Origin: 62-47 sp051954235
Lineage (GTDB): Bacteria > Pseudomonadota > Alphaproteobacteria > Rhizobiales > Xanthobacteraceae
Direction of reading: 5' to 3'
Assembly: GCA_051954235.1 (NCBI GenBank)
Contig: JBQCHY010000055.1
Span: forward strand, 1 to 64,000
Length of the DNA: 64,000 nucleotides
Shown here: positions 18,772-29,134 of the stretch, piece by piece
Position numbering within the stretch: the stretch's first letter is position 1
Layout of the letters: every line of letters begins with the position of its first letter
Notes under the pieces: model-generated
Databases searched by the model: none
Told to the model about the DNA's origin: nothing
What the model saw: the letters and a program-made list of their open reading frames with translations, nothing else
Position numbers and translations under genes: made by a program

Positions 18772-20341
18772 CGCCTTCGTCCGCCAGCAGATGCCAGCGA
18801 TAGAACGGCGTATCGGGCGGCGGCGACAGGTCGGGCGTCCATCCGGTCAGTTTACCGACGGCGTAAGTTTCCATCGTAATGCCGCGCCAGCTTCGAACCA
18901 CGTTCGCCAGCGGCTCACGTTTCGCTGAGGTCAGCGCCCATAGCGGATTGTCGACATCCGATTGGCGCACGACATACAGGCCAGTGCGACCGCGTATGCG
19001 ATCCATGCCGGGATCTTTGAAGCCAATAAAGCGCGCGCGCTCGTTGATTTCGATCACCGGGACGCGATCCCTGAATTCCCACCGCAGCATCGCGTAGGTG
19101 CGATAGTCGGTCGTCGCGATCCACGTCCCGCCGATCGCCTTCATCTCCGCTTCGGCACGCGCGGCGACCTGCTCGTAACCCGCCTCCGAACCACCGGGAT
19201 CGAGACGGCCGAGCCATGGCTTGTCGCTGACAACGTAGTAGAAGAACGTCGCGATCACGATGGCGATGCCGGACGCGACGGCAGCCGTAGCCCATGCGGT
19301 GGTCGATTTCGCCAGTCGCGACTTGTGCGTGCGCAGCCACCAGACATTGATGGCGACGGCGGCAAAACCGATCGGCCACATGAACATCGGCCAGGTATCG
19401 CCGATGCGTAACGTTAGCGAACGCCACAGGAAATAGCCGAACGGCAACGCCACGGTGGTCGAGAGCAGGATCGCCACGCCGTCGCGTCGGCGATAGCCGC
19501 GCCACAGCGTGAATCCCACACCCGAAAGAGTCACCGGAAACAGCACCGGACCCACAAGGCTGAACTGCAAGCCGAGAAATTCACCGAACCGCGCCAGCGA
19601 CAGCGGCGGTGCCACGGTGGCGCGGACAAACTGGAACTTGAACGATGCCCAATCGTGCATGTAATTCCAGATCAAGACCGGTGAGAACAGCGCAAACGCG
19701 ATTACCGCCGCCAGCCACGGATAAGGGCTGAGCAGCCAGCGCCGCCGCCAATCCGGCACCACGACGAAGGCAGCGACCGCGGGCAGCAGCATCAGCGCGG
19801 TGAGCTTCGACAGCAATGCAAGCCCGCCGAACGCGCCGGCCAGCAGCCACCAGCGTCCGTCATCGGTCTCCGCCACGCGCACCAGCGACCACATCATCGC
19901 TACCGCGAACACGATCAGCGCGGTGTCGGGCGCCACCTTCGCCATCAACAATCCGTAATAGACTGCAGCCTCCGGCAACAGCACCGCCAGCACCACCGCC
20001 CGCCAGTCGCGCGTAATCCGTCGCACGATGTCGGCGAGCAAAAGCTGTGTGACCAACATCGCGACGATGCCGCCCAAACGAACGCCGAGCGTGGTGTCGC
20101 CGAAGATCGCGGTGCCGAAGCGGATGAACCATGCGATCATCGGCGGGTGGTCGAGGAACGACAGCACGCTCTCTTTCGACCATGTCCAGTAGTAAGCCTC
20201 ATCCGTGCGCAGATCGATGGCGCTCGCGTAGATCACCCGCAACGCCGTCATCAGCGCGACCAGCAGCACCACGCCGGCAAGCCGGCGACGGTTGATGCCC
20301 AGTGCAAATGGACGATCGCGATTGGACGAAGCAGTGGTCAT
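18758..20341 (-). CDS. Glycosyltransferase family 39 (ArnT-like) membrane protein
   Basis: The 527-residue protein has about ten membrane helices after a short cytoplasmic start. The first periplasmic loop holds the diagnostic acidic motif DLRTDEAYYWTWSKES followed by LDHPPMIAW, as in polyprenyl-phosphate-dependent ArnT/PMT-type transferases. It should move a sugar from a lipid carrier to an envelope acceptor; the target (lipid A, protein or polysaccharide) is not indicated. A GTG start at 20362 with GGATGAG upstream is a good alternative adding 7 residues. It stands alone and converges on ycjF. Confidence 0.85.
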   Translation of the reverse strand: MTTASSNRDRPFALGINRRRLAGVVLLVALMTALRVIYASAIDLRTDEAYYWTWSKESVLSFLDHPPMIAWFIRFGTAIFGDTTLGVRLGGIVAMLVTQLLLADIVRRITRDWRAVVLAVLLPEAAVYYGLLMAKVAPDTALIVFAVAMMWSLVRVAETDDGRWWLLAGAFGGLALLSKLTALMLLPAVAAFVVVPDWRRRWLLSPYPWLAAVIAFALFSPVLIWNYMHDWASFKFQFVRATVAPPLSLARFGEFLGLQFSLVGPVLFPVTLSGVGFTLWRGYRRRDGVAILLSTTVALPFGYFLWRSLTLRIGDTWPMFMWPIGFAAVAINVWWLRTHKSRLAKSTTAWATAAVASGIAIVIATFFYYVVSDKPWLGRLDPGGSEAGYEQVAARAEAEMKAIGGTWIATTDYRTYAMLRWEFRDRVPVIEINERARFIGFKDPGMDRIRGRTGLYVVRQSDVDNPLWALTSAKREPLANVVRSWRGITMETYAVGKLTGWTPDLSPPPDTPFYRWHLLADEGVSAR

Positions 20342-20531
20342 CGGGAGGCCGTTCCAGCGCACATCTCATCCGGCCCTTTCAGGATTCGGCCGCTTTCATG
20401 CTTGCCGAGCCCAGGCCGCTTTGTTTCCGACTCCGATTACGGTGTCAATCGGATCGCCGTCCATCCGTTCTGTTGGCAAGTAACCTGTCACAGGGGACAG
20501 GCCGTAGCGTACCAAATCAAGTGCAACTAGT

Positions 20532-22343
20532 ATGGCGGAGCATCACACCTCGCGAAACCAAGACTTTCGAAATCAAGCCTCGGATTGCATGCCCTCACCC
20601 GCCACCGCCCCTTTCGCCAAATTCGGTCGCGGCATCGGCGTGCGTCAAGTTCGCCTCACCTGCGGGTTGATCCTGTTCACCTATGTGGTCAGCCATTTCC
20701 TCAATCACGCACTCGGCATCATTTCGCCCGAAGCGCTTGCGATGGGTGTGTTCTATCACACGACGTTCTGGCAATTCCCGCCGATCACGCTGATCTTCTA
20801 TTCCGCCGCCATCATCCATACCGGTCTCGGCATCTGGTCGCTCTATGAGCGGCGGGAATTTCGCTGGCGCGGCATCGAGCCGCTGCAACTCGTACTCGGC
20901 CTGTGCATTCCGGTGATGATCATCTCGCACATCATCGGAATCCGCCTAAGCCAGACCTTGTACGATACCGAAAAACTTTATCCGCAGGTGCTCTACGTCA
21001 ACTGGGTCGCTTCCTCGGGTCGGCTCTGGCTGATGTTGGGCGTTCTCAATGTCGCCTGGGTTCACGGCTGCATCGGCTTTTATTTCTGGCTTTGGCCGAA
21101 ACGACTGTTCAAGGCCACCGCGCCGTTCTGGCTCGCCTGCGCCGTGCTGCTGCCGACACTCGCCATGCTCGGCTTCTATCAAGGAGGGCGCACTGTCGAG
21201 CAACAAAGCCAGTCACAACAATGGCGCGCCGACAACCTGATGCCACCGCATGCCGATACGGCTCCGCATCAGGAGTTCCTCGATCAGGTCGTCAATTATT
21301 TCCTGGCCGGATATCTCGGACTGCTCGGCCTGATGATCGTCGGCCGCGGCGCGCGGCTGTTGCACGAGCGGCGTGGCGGCTTGATCGCTTTGTCGTATGA
21401 CGACGGCAGGACGATCCGCGTACCGAAGGGGCTGACCGTTCTCGAGGCCAGCATCCGTCATAAGGTGCCGCATGCCAGCGTCTGCGGCGGCCGCGCCCGC
21501 TGCTCGACCTGCCGCATTCGCGTTACCAGCGGTCTCGATGCGCTGCCGCCGCCGTCGAAGCGCGAGACGTTCGTGCTCGATCGCGTCGGCGCCGCCGACG
21601 ATCCAGCAATCCGCCTCGCTTGCCAGTTGCGGCCGACATCGGACGTGTCATTCGTCCGCATGTTCATCCCGCACACCTCGGCAACAGATCCGCGCCGCGC
21701 CAATCCGCTGCGGACCGGACAGGAACGCTATCTCGTCAGCATGTTCATCGACATGCGCGGCTCGACCAAGCTCGCCGAGAAGCTATTGCCGTTCGATACC
21801 GTGTATATCGTCAACCAGTTTCTCAACGTGGTATCGCAGGCGGTCACCGCATCCGGCGGCCAACCCAACCAACTTTATGGCGACGGCCAATTGGCGTTGT
21901 TCGGCCTCACCACCGATCCGCAGACGGCCTGCCGTCAGGCGCTACGAGCCGCCGCACGGCTTGCCGCCAATGTCGACGATCTCAATCAGGTGCTGGTGCA
22001 TGACGGGCGCGAGCCAATCCGGTTCGGCGTCGGCATCCATGGCGGCGTGGTAATCGTCGGGGACATCGGGAACAGCGACCACATGGTCTTCACCGCGCTG
22101 GGCGACGCGGTGAACGTCGCCGCGCGCTTGCAGGACATGACCAAGGTGGTGGGCTGCGAAACCATCCTCTCCGAGGAGGTCTACCTGCGGGCCGCGCTGC
22201 CGCCCGATGCCCTGCCGGCGCAGGACGCCGTCATTCGCGGCCGCGCCGAGACGATGCGAATCCGCACCGTGACCAAATCGTCCGCGCTGGCACGACTCCT
22301 GGACAACAAGCAGACGTCAGCCGTGCCGATGATCGGCACCTGA
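20532..22343 (+). CDS. Membrane-anchored class III nucleotide cyclase with [2Fe-2S] domain (CyaC-like)
   Basis: The 603-residue protein has three parts. Residues ~41-275 form six membrane helices with histidines at H55/H59, H96, H133 and H178, a tetra-histidine pattern like diheme cytochrome b anchors of succinate dehydrogenases. Residues ~285-380 form an adrenodoxin-type ferredoxin domain with C318, C324, C327 and C364 (C-x5-C-x2-C-x36-C). Residues ~400-600 form the cyclase catalytic domain with metal aspartates D407 and D451 and the N528/R532 pair. The base-recognition lysine that usually sits three residues before the GD motif is glutamine (Q447). The closest known design is the redox-regulated CyaC of Sinorhizobium meliloti. 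A start at 20589 is also possible. Confidence 0.85.
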   Translation: MAEHHTSRNQDFRNQASDCMPSPATAPFAKFGRGIGVRQVRLTCGLILFTYVVSHFLNHALGIISPEALAMGVFYHTTFWQFPPITLIFYSAAIIHTGLGIWSLYERREFRWRGIEPLQLVLGLCIPVMIISHIIGIRLSQTLYDTEKLYPQVLYVNWVASSGRLWLMLGVLNVAWVHGCIGFYFWLWPKRLFKATAPFWLACAVLLPTLAMLGFYQGGRTVEQQSQSQQWRADNLMPPHADTAPHQEFLDQVVNYFLAGYLGLLGLMIVGRGARLLHERRGGLIALSYDDGRTIRVPKGLTVLEASIRHKVPHASVCGGRARCSTCRIRVTSGLDALPPPSKRETFVLDRVGAADDPAIRLACQLRPTSDVSFVRMFIPHTSATDPRRANPLRTGQERYLVSMFIDMRGSTKLAEKLLPFDTVYIVNQFLNVVSQAVTASGGQPNQLYGDGQLALFGLTTDPQTACRQALRAAARLAANVDDLNQVLVHDGREPIRFGVGIHGGVVIVGDIGNSDHMVFTALGDAVNVAARLQDMTKVVGCETILSEEVYLRAALPPDALPAQDAVIRGRAETMRIRTVTKSSALARLLDNKQTSAVPMIGT

Positions 22344-22631
22344 CATCGGGCTTATCTTTTTGTTCGAGCATGATGTTTTCCCGTTGAGACCGTTCGTGGA
22401 AACAAATGCTGCTTTGCGGCCAGACAGCGCGCGCAGATACCTGCCAACATCCCGATCAGGCCGGCCAACCGGTCATCGCAGCGCCTGCGGACGGCCATAT
22501 CGCGCCAGAAACCACCCGGTGCGTTTGGGACTATCAAGATCAAGATATTCCGCGTATCCTCCCCGCCGTCGGAAAAGCCGGTTTCCGGGGACCGACTGAT
22601 TGTGATCGTTTTATCCTGCGGAGACGACCTG

Positions 22632-22832
22632 ATGGCTAAAGGCACTGTGAAGTGGTTCAACCCGACCAAGGGCTACGGATTCATCCAGCCCAGCTCTGGC
22701 GGGAAGGACGTGTTTGTTCATATCTCGGCGGTGGAGAAGGCTGGGCTCTCGACGCTCAATGAAGGCCAGACTGTCGAATACGAAGAAGTCGCCAATCGCG
22801 GCAAGACCTCGGCTGAGCATCTGAAGGTCTGA
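22632..22832 (+). CDS. cspA: Cold-shock domain protein
   Basis: The 66-residue OB-fold nucleic-acid-binding protein has both RNA-binding motifs, KGYGFIQP (RNP1) and VFVHIS (RNP2), and the usual start MAKGTVKWFNP. These proteins melt RNA structure and act as antiterminators or RNA chaperones. GGAGACG lies upstream of the ATG. The 288-base gap before it has no gene and probably includes a long 5' leader, as is common in cold-shock genes. A strong hairpin follows 112 bases after the stop. Confidence 0.95.
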   Translation: MAKGTVKWFNPTKGYGFIQPSSGGKDVFVHISAVEKAGLSTLNEGQTVEYEEVANRGKTSAEHLKV

Positions 22833-22943
22833 TCCCTTCAACGGTCTGCCTCTTGTGCGCCTCTGTGCATGCTGCCGTCATATGGCGTTCCACAGCGTGA
22901 TGAGAACTGAATGCAGGCCGACCTGAGCTAACGCTCTTCATGC

Positions 22944-22981
22944 AAAGGGACTGGTTCAATCGCCGTTGAACCAGTCCCTTT
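22944..22981. terminator. Bidirectional terminator hairpin
   Basis: A 16-bp perfect stem (AAAGGGACTGGTTCAA / TTGAACCAGTCCCTTT, 6-base loop) lies between the cold-shock gene and the convergent secreted-protein gene. The A-rich start and T-rich end suit termination in both directions. Confidence 0.85.
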
Positions 22982-23051
22982 GTGTATCAAGCATCACGCC
23001 TTGCACGACGCATAATTTTGCTCGCAAGGTCGAGCGCGATAACGCCCGCGA

Positions 23052-23756
23052 TCAATCTTCCTTGACCCAGGTTGCGACCGGCATCACGTCCGGCTTCTGG
23101 CCATACCCGCGCGGCCATAGATCGACCACCCATTCGGCACGCGTCGCGCGCTCGACCAGCACCGCCGTGTTGTGCGGTGTCTGCAACGCCACTACGTTGC
23201 CGCGATAATGCGGATCGCCAACGGTGTGGAATTTCAGCAGATTCCAACTCTGCAAGATCAGCAGAAGACTGGTGGTGTTGCGGGTGGTATCCCAGCAATC
23301 GAAGTTGTGCGCGTCGTCGCGGGCCCGGAAATCGGCGCGGGCCACCCGCTTGTCGGTACCGAGTACGGGACCGACGCGACGATCGAACCACACGACGGCC
23401 TTCTGGACCGCGACGCGTTCCGCTGCCGCCGACGATCGCCCCGCAGCCATGATTCGCGTCAGCGCGCCACGATCGGCGGCGGCGAAACTGAACGTCTCGC
23501 GGCGGCGACAGACGAAGCCGTAACACACCGTCATGCTGTTGGCTGACGGCGGGAAGATCGACACGGAACTGTAGAGTTGGGCGACCGGTGCACTGAGCGA
23601 ATTCGCATGTGACGGCGCGCTGAAACTAGCAATCGCACCGGCAATCACCATCCAATGGCGTACCCACACCCACCGAAGCGGCGTCGGCGATCGAAGTCGA
23701 AAGCGATTTTCGCTATCCGCCTTCATCATCGGAATGGCATGTAACAGAACTTTCAT
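23052..23756 (-). CDS. Conserved secreted protein of unknown function
   Basis: The 234-residue product has an N-terminal hydrophobic segment (WMVIAGAIASFSA) that probably acts as a signal peptide or anchor. The mature part contains the cysteine pair CYGFVC and a segment HNFDCWDTTRNTTSLL followed by LLKFHTVGDPHYRGN. I do not recognise a named family. The Cys/His/Asp content recalls transglutaminase-like folds, but this is only a resemblance. ATGs at 23729 and 23726 are alternative starts; none has a clear ribosome binding site. It stands alone, bounded by the strong bidirectional hairpin. Confidence 0.68.
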   Translation of the reverse strand: MKVLLHAIPMMKADSENRFRLRSPTPLRWVWVRHWMVIAGAIASFSAPSHANSLSAPVAQLYSSVSIFPPSANSMTVCYGFVCRRRETFSFAAADRGALTRIMAAGRSSAAAERVAVQKAVVWFDRRVGPVLGTDKRVARADFRARDDAHNFDCWDTTRNTTSLLLILQSWNLLKFHTVGDPHYRGNVVALQTPHNTAVLVERATRAEWVVDLWPRGYGQKPDVMPVATWVKED

Positions 23757-24020
23757 GCGCGAACGCTAGCGAAAGGCACCTCGCCTGCCAATACGGCGGC
23801 CAGCGTCGCACGTCATTCGGATCGAGAGCGTGGCGCGGCTGCAATAGCCGGCCAGCCGTCGCCTTGGCCGCGATCCAATTTCCGGGACGCGAACAATGCA
23901 TGCCCCGCATCAGAACGGTTGCACGGAGGACGTAACGCGGATCAAATACCGCTTCGAATCCGCCGCGATGAGCGGAGCCGCCGGCCCCGGTCCGGCATGA
24001 AACGACGGTGCAACGCGACC

Positions 24021-25226
<1,206 letters not shown>

Positions 25227-25260
25227 TTGCTTTGGATGGAGCTTTAGACTCTAACGTTCG

Positions 25261-25347
25261 CCGTCATTGCGAGGAGCGTTAGCGACGAAGCAATCCAGTC
25301 CTTGCTTTGTGGTCTTCTGGATTGCTTCGCTTCGCTCGCAATGACGG
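25261..25347. repeat. Dispersed palindromic repeat, family A copy 3
   Basis: This is a complete copy with outer arms CCGTCATTGCGAGGAGCG / CGCTCGCAATGACGG and inner arms GAAGCAATCCAG / CTGGATTGCTTC. It lies between the convergent CoA-transferase and the small membrane protein gene. Confidence 0.85.
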
Positions 25348-25359
25348 TCAAGGTGCGTT

Positions 25360-25521
25360 TCAGTAGCGTATCCAGAACCACCCCAGCAGAATCACAACAG
25401 CGGCCGCGACTATCGCCCAGACGCTGAGGCGAACGTTGCTCCCCACCTGTCGCGCATCTTCATTTTGCGCGATCTGACGGTCGCGTCGCTTTGAGTCCCG
25501 CTCGACGTCGTCCATCACCAT
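25360..25521 (-). CDS. Small single-span membrane protein (53 residues), hypothetical
   Basis: A charged N-terminus (MVMDDVERDSKRRDR) is followed by one membrane helix (LSVWAIVAAAVVILLGW) and a short RY tail. GGGAGAGC precedes the ATG at good spacing. The first 62 bases overlap, in another frame, the end of the CxxCH secreted-protein gene. I do not recognise the family. The clean ribosome binding site and helix suggest a real gene, but the overlap keeps confidence modest. Confidence 0.5.
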   Translation of the reverse strand: MVMDDVERDSKRRDRQIAQNEDARQVGSNVRLSVWAIVAAAVVILLGWFWIRY

Positions 25522-27121
25522 GCTCTCCCGCGGATAAACCAACGAAACACATGCCCATGCGTTCCGAGGTTGGGGCCGAGCGACCCGCCTTGCCAATCAC
25601 CTGACATGACAGCCCTTTCGCACATGTCCACGACAGGAAGCTGCGGTCCGCAATGCCCGCACGCGCGCCGTAGCAATGCGCGCCCCAGCCATCGTCGTAC
25701 TCGGTCCCAAGTAGCGTCGCATCCCCGCGCAGTTGCGGCCGGCTGGAAAAGCCGCGCGAAAAATCCGGCGCACGCCCCTCACGAAAGGCTTTCAGAATAT
25801 CGCGCCGACGCGGTTGATCGCCGATGAAGTGCGGCGAAGCGGGTACGTTCGTAACGGTTGTTGACGCAGGTGACACCCAATCGGCGCCGGGAAAATGAAA
25901 GCCGCCGATGCCCCGGGTTTGATGGCACCCCGCGCAAGTCACGTCATTCAATCGCCGCTCAAATCCAGCGACCGAGCGAATGTTCTCGAACGCGACGCCG
26001 TTATCCGTCGCCTTCTTCAGCGCAGCGACGACGTCGCGGGTATCGAATGCGGCTTGCTTATCGGTGCTCGACGATTGAACCAATCCCCATTCCGGCTGCA
26101 TGTTCGATTTGACGAACCCCACTGGCGTCGAAGCGATCACCGAGCGCGCGAGGAATTTCTCCGGCACCAGCAACGTGCCACGATCGAACGCGCGCAGATG
26201 CTCGGGCTGCAACAACCATTCCGCAAATTCGGCCTTGAGTTTGGTATTCGCCAGAATGCGATCGCGATCGATCTGGTTTTCCAGCGGCGACTCGTCGAAC
26301 CTTCGCGTGGCCCGATCGTAACGAAAAACCTTCATCAGGTAGTCTGTGCGGAAAGCGCTTGTCTCCGACTTCGGCTGATGTCCGACCTGCAAATTCAACT
26401 CGATCCGGATCAATTGCGATGGTTGAAGCATCGCAAGCGGCCCGTTCGATTCAGTCAAACGGCCGACAAGCGCGGCTCCCGTCTGCATTTCATCCCGCAT
26501 CGCCAGCCATCGCCGCGCGACCTCGGCGCAGACGGTCGCATGCGATGCAGCGGCATCGGCTGGATTTGCCGCGGCCAGGACAACGTTCAAGGTCATTGGC
26601 AGACGAACAGGTTCGTCCGATCGCGGTTCGGTTCGCACCAGCCGGTAGATCAGCCGTATCTCGCCGCAGGTCTGCGGTGAGACGAAGGCACGATCCATCC
26701 GATTGACGATTCCAGCCAGCGCGAAACGCGTCTGAGCCGAATACAACAAGTCGCGGTCGAACACTTGCAGGCGACTTCGATCCTCGGCATCGCGCGGCCG
26801 GATCGCCAGATCAACGCGATGGCGATCGGTATAAGCATCGATGTCGCGATCGAGAGCCTGCCGCACCGGCAGCATTGCCGGCAACGAAAAAAGTTGGTCG
26901 TTCAGCAATGCGGCGTTCGCGAGTCCATCGGCATCAAGCATCCGGCGCAAGCCGAAGCCGGCGGTAGTCTGAGGCAGGTCGAGTTCGCGCAACGTAGCCG
27001 CATCAATGATAGCGGTGCCGCTGGTCAGCCCATCACCAGAGGCGGATTGCACGCCGCCGCACAGCAAAAGAGCGGCGAAAGCCCATCCAGCATAACGCAA
27101 GATATTTCGCGGCGACTTCAT
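25460..27121 (-). CDS. Secreted protein with a single CxxCH heme-binding motif
   Basis: The 553-residue product has a signal peptide (YAGWAFAALLLCGGVQSASG) and one cytochrome c-type motif, C396-AGC-H400, in NDVTCAGCHQTRGIGGFHFPG. The rest shows no recognised enzymatic signature; segments such as LYSAQTRFALAGIVNRMDRAF and CGEIRLIYRL look conserved in character. Export and heme attachment in the periplasm are inferred. No other cytochrome or oxidase genes are adjacent. It overlaps the small membrane gene at its 3' end. Confidence 0.75.
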   Translation of the reverse strand: MKSPRNILRYAGWAFAALLLCGGVQSASGDGLTSGTAIIDAATLRELDLPQTTAGFGLRRMLDADGLANAALLNDQLFSLPAMLPVRQALDRDIDAYTDRHRVDLAIRPRDAEDRSRLQVFDRDLLYSAQTRFALAGIVNRMDRAFVSPQTCGEIRLIYRLVRTEPRSDEPVRLPMTLNVVLAAANPADAAASHATVCAEVARRWLAMRDEMQTGAALVGRLTESNGPLAMLQPSQLIRIELNLQVGHQPKSETSAFRTDYLMKVFRYDRATRRFDESPLENQIDRDRILANTKLKAEFAEWLLQPEHLRAFDRGTLLVPEKFLARSVIASTPVGFVKSNMQPEWGLVQSSSTDKQAAFDTRDVVAALKKATDNGVAFENIRSVAGFERRLNDVTCAGCHQTRGIGGFHFPGADWVSPASTTVTNVPASPHFIGDQPRRRDILKAFREGRAPDFSRGFSSRPQLRGDATLLGTEYDDGWGAHCYGARAGIADRSFLSWTCAKGLSCQVIGKAGRSAPTSERMGMCFVGLSAGEHGDGRRRAGLKATRPSDRAK

Positions 27122-27223
27122 CGCGCAGCGCCTTCCATGACCACGCCGGAAGGCAAGTCTAAAGGCTTTCCGGTTCTGACGACATTAGAACCGGCGCTCT
27201 ATAAATAATACGATCGACGAATT

Positions 27224-28174
27224 TCAGCGCGCGACGATCAGGCCCTTGCTGGTTATCACGACCCAGCGGCCGTCCTGCTTGCGGATGGCATCGACACGGC
27301 CCAGCCCCGGCAGAGGATCGCCGGCATATACTTCGTAGAGACCCTCTCGCCCTTCGATCAGCGCGCCACCGTTGCCGACGTTGCGAATGCGCCAGCCGGC
27401 GACGGTCGGAAGCCGATGGGCTTCGGGCGCTCGGTTGGGCGCGGCCGCCGGTGTCGGAATCGACGCGGTGGCCTCTCTTGCGTTCTCCTTGGCGGCAGCC
27501 GGAGCCGGTGCGGCAGCCGGCGTCGCAGCGGTCACGCGCAGCTTTTCGACGGCCTCACTGAGCTTGGCGAGTTTGGCGGCGGGCTCCGCCTGCGCCTTCT
27601 CGACCTTCTCGACCCGGTCCGTAATCTTCGCCAATTGCGAGGCGTCGACCTTCGCGGAACGCTCGGCGCTCGCTTTCAACGCGGCCAATTCGGCATTGAG
27701 CTTGCCGATGGTTTCGTTCAGCGCCTGCACCTGCTGCTGCGTAGCCGAATTGGTCTTGTCGACCGCGCGGTGCCCGAACGCGGCTGTTGCCAGTGATCCA
27801 CCGACCACGCCCGCAACCGCTGCCAACGCCAAGATCGCCGCCATCGCAGTGAGCCGGCGCTTGCCGAACAGGCCGGACTTTGCCGCCCCCTGAGCGGCGG
27901 CAGCTTCCTCACCCCGCGCGTTCCAATCGCCATCGCGCGCCGGAGGCAGCACCATGATGTGGCTACCGGTCATCTTCGCTGCCGGTTGCTCGGCCGCGGC
28001 AGGCTTTGCTTCAGGCTTGGCCTGCCCCTCGGGTGCGGCCGACTTGTCTTGTCCCGTGGTTACATCCGACGATGCCGCAACGGGCTCAGCGGGCTTGGCA
28101 TTGCCGGACTCGGAATTGGCGGTGGCGTCATTGATGGTGGGCTCAATGCGATCGTCGCGATTCTGATCGGCCAT
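27224..28174 (-). CDS. Ala/Pro-rich single-pass membrane protein with coiled coil
   Basis: The 316-residue protein has a disordered acidic and Ala/Pro-rich N-terminal third, one membrane helix (LTAMAAILALAAVAGVVGGSLATAAFG), a long coiled coil (QQVQALNETIGKLNAELAALKAS onward), an Ala/Pro linker and a compact C-terminal module (GWRIRNVGNGGALIEGREGLYEV). I do not recognise a named family; similar proteins are annotated hypothetical in Bradyrhizobium. A GTG four codons upstream is an alternative start. An inverted repeat lies 45 bases upstream of the start. A weak hairpin (27146-27173) follows the stop. Confidence 0.75.
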   Translation of the reverse strand: MADQNRDDRIEPTINDATANSESGNAKPAEPVAASSDVTTGQDKSAAPEGQAKPEAKPAAAEQPAAKMTGSHIMVLPPARDGDWNARGEEAAAAQGAAKSGLFGKRRLTAMAAILALAAVAGVVGGSLATAAFGHRAVDKTNSATQQQVQALNETIGKLNAELAALKASAERSAKVDASQLAKITDRVEKVEKAQAEPAAKLAKLSEAVEKLRVTAATPAAAPAPAAAKENAREATASIPTPAAAPNRAPEAHRLPTVAGWRIRNVGNGGALIEGREGLYEVYAGDPLPGLGRVDAIRKQDGRWVVITSKGLIVAR

Positions 28175-28218
28175 ATGTTCGCTCACGGGTCTGAAATCCT
28201 CGACAGATTGACAATTTG

Positions 28219-28247
28219 GTAACCATGATTGCTTGCCAAATGGTTAC
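28219..28247. promoter_or_regulatory. Inverted repeat in the divergent gap before the GST gene
   Basis: The 323-base gap between the coiled-coil protein and the GST gene holds no gene that I can support. Its one clear feature is GTAACCAT separated by 13 bases from ATGGTTAC, 45 bases upstream of the coiled-coil gene; TTTGG and CCAAA next to it can form an alternative pair. It could be an operator. No known regulator consensus is recognised. Confidence 0.3.
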
Positions 28248-28497
28248 GAACGACTGTGCCGTAATTATGGATGGCGCAACCTGACTGAGACCTGAACAAT
28301 CGCCGGCGCCATCCGTCCATCGGACTCTGCCCCTAACCTCTTCTTTTGGCGGGATTTCTTTGCGCGACCGGTTTCCCCCTCGTCGGGACGCGCTATAACA
28401 TCCTCCGGGAAAGCGGCGCGACGGACTGGTGCCGCCGAGCCACGTTGCCAACATGACGCCGGCACATGCCTCGCACGGCGCCTCATCAGGGGGAAGC

Positions 28498-29109
28498 ATG
28501 AAACTCTACGATTCCGTCGGACCTAATCCGCGCCTCGTGCGCATGTTCATTGCTGAAAAGGGTCTGAGCATTCCGACCCAGGCCGTCGATCTGCGCGGCG
28601 GTGAGAACCGCCAGCCGGCGCATCTGGCGCGCAACCCGCACGGCCAGATGCCGACGCTCGAACTCGACAACGGCAGCTATCTCGCCGAAGTCACCGTGAT
28701 CTGCGAATACCTCGAGGAGAAACATCCCGCGCCAGCGTTGATCGGGACCACGGCGGAGGAACGCGCCGAATGCCGGATGTGGACGCGGCGCATCGATCTC
28801 AACATCTGCGAACCCCTGACCAACGGCTTCCGTTTCAGCGAAGGGCTGAAGCTGTTCCAGAACCGCATTGTCTGCGTGCCGGAAGCTGCGCCCGGCTTGA
28901 AGAAGATCGCCGCCGATCGTCTCCGCTGGCTCGATGGCCAGATGCAAGGGAAGGAATATGTCTGCGGCTCGCGATTTACGCTCGCGGACATGGTGCTGTA
29001 TTGCTGGCTCGACTTCGGCGGACAGGTCGGCCAGCCGCTGGACGAGACCAATACCAATATCGCCGCATGGTTCAAGCGCATCGCCGAGCGGCCATCCACC
29101 AAGGCGTAA
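28498..29109 (+). CDS. Glutathione S-transferase
   Basis: The 203-residue protein begins MKLYDSVGPNPRLVRMFIAEKG, the thioredoxin-like GST N-domain, with the conserved proline region GQMPTLELDNGSYLAE and an acidic glutathione-binding residue nearby. The all-helical C-domain contains the N-capping segment FTLADMVLYCWLDFG. AGGGGGAAG is an excellent ribosome binding site 3 bases before the ATG. It stands alone and is followed by a family A palindrome. The substrate is unknown. Confidence 0.9.
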   Translation: MKLYDSVGPNPRLVRMFIAEKGLSIPTQAVDLRGGENRQPAHLARNPHGQMPTLELDNGSYLAEVTVICEYLEEKHPAPALIGTTAEERAECRMWTRRIDLNICEPLTNGFRFSEGLKLFQNRIVCVPEAAPGLKKIAADRLRWLDGQMQGKEYVCGSRFTLADMVLYCWLDFGGQVGQPLDETNTNIAAWFKRIAERPSTKA

Positions 29110-29134
29110 TACGGCGATGTTCGTTCACTGAGCG

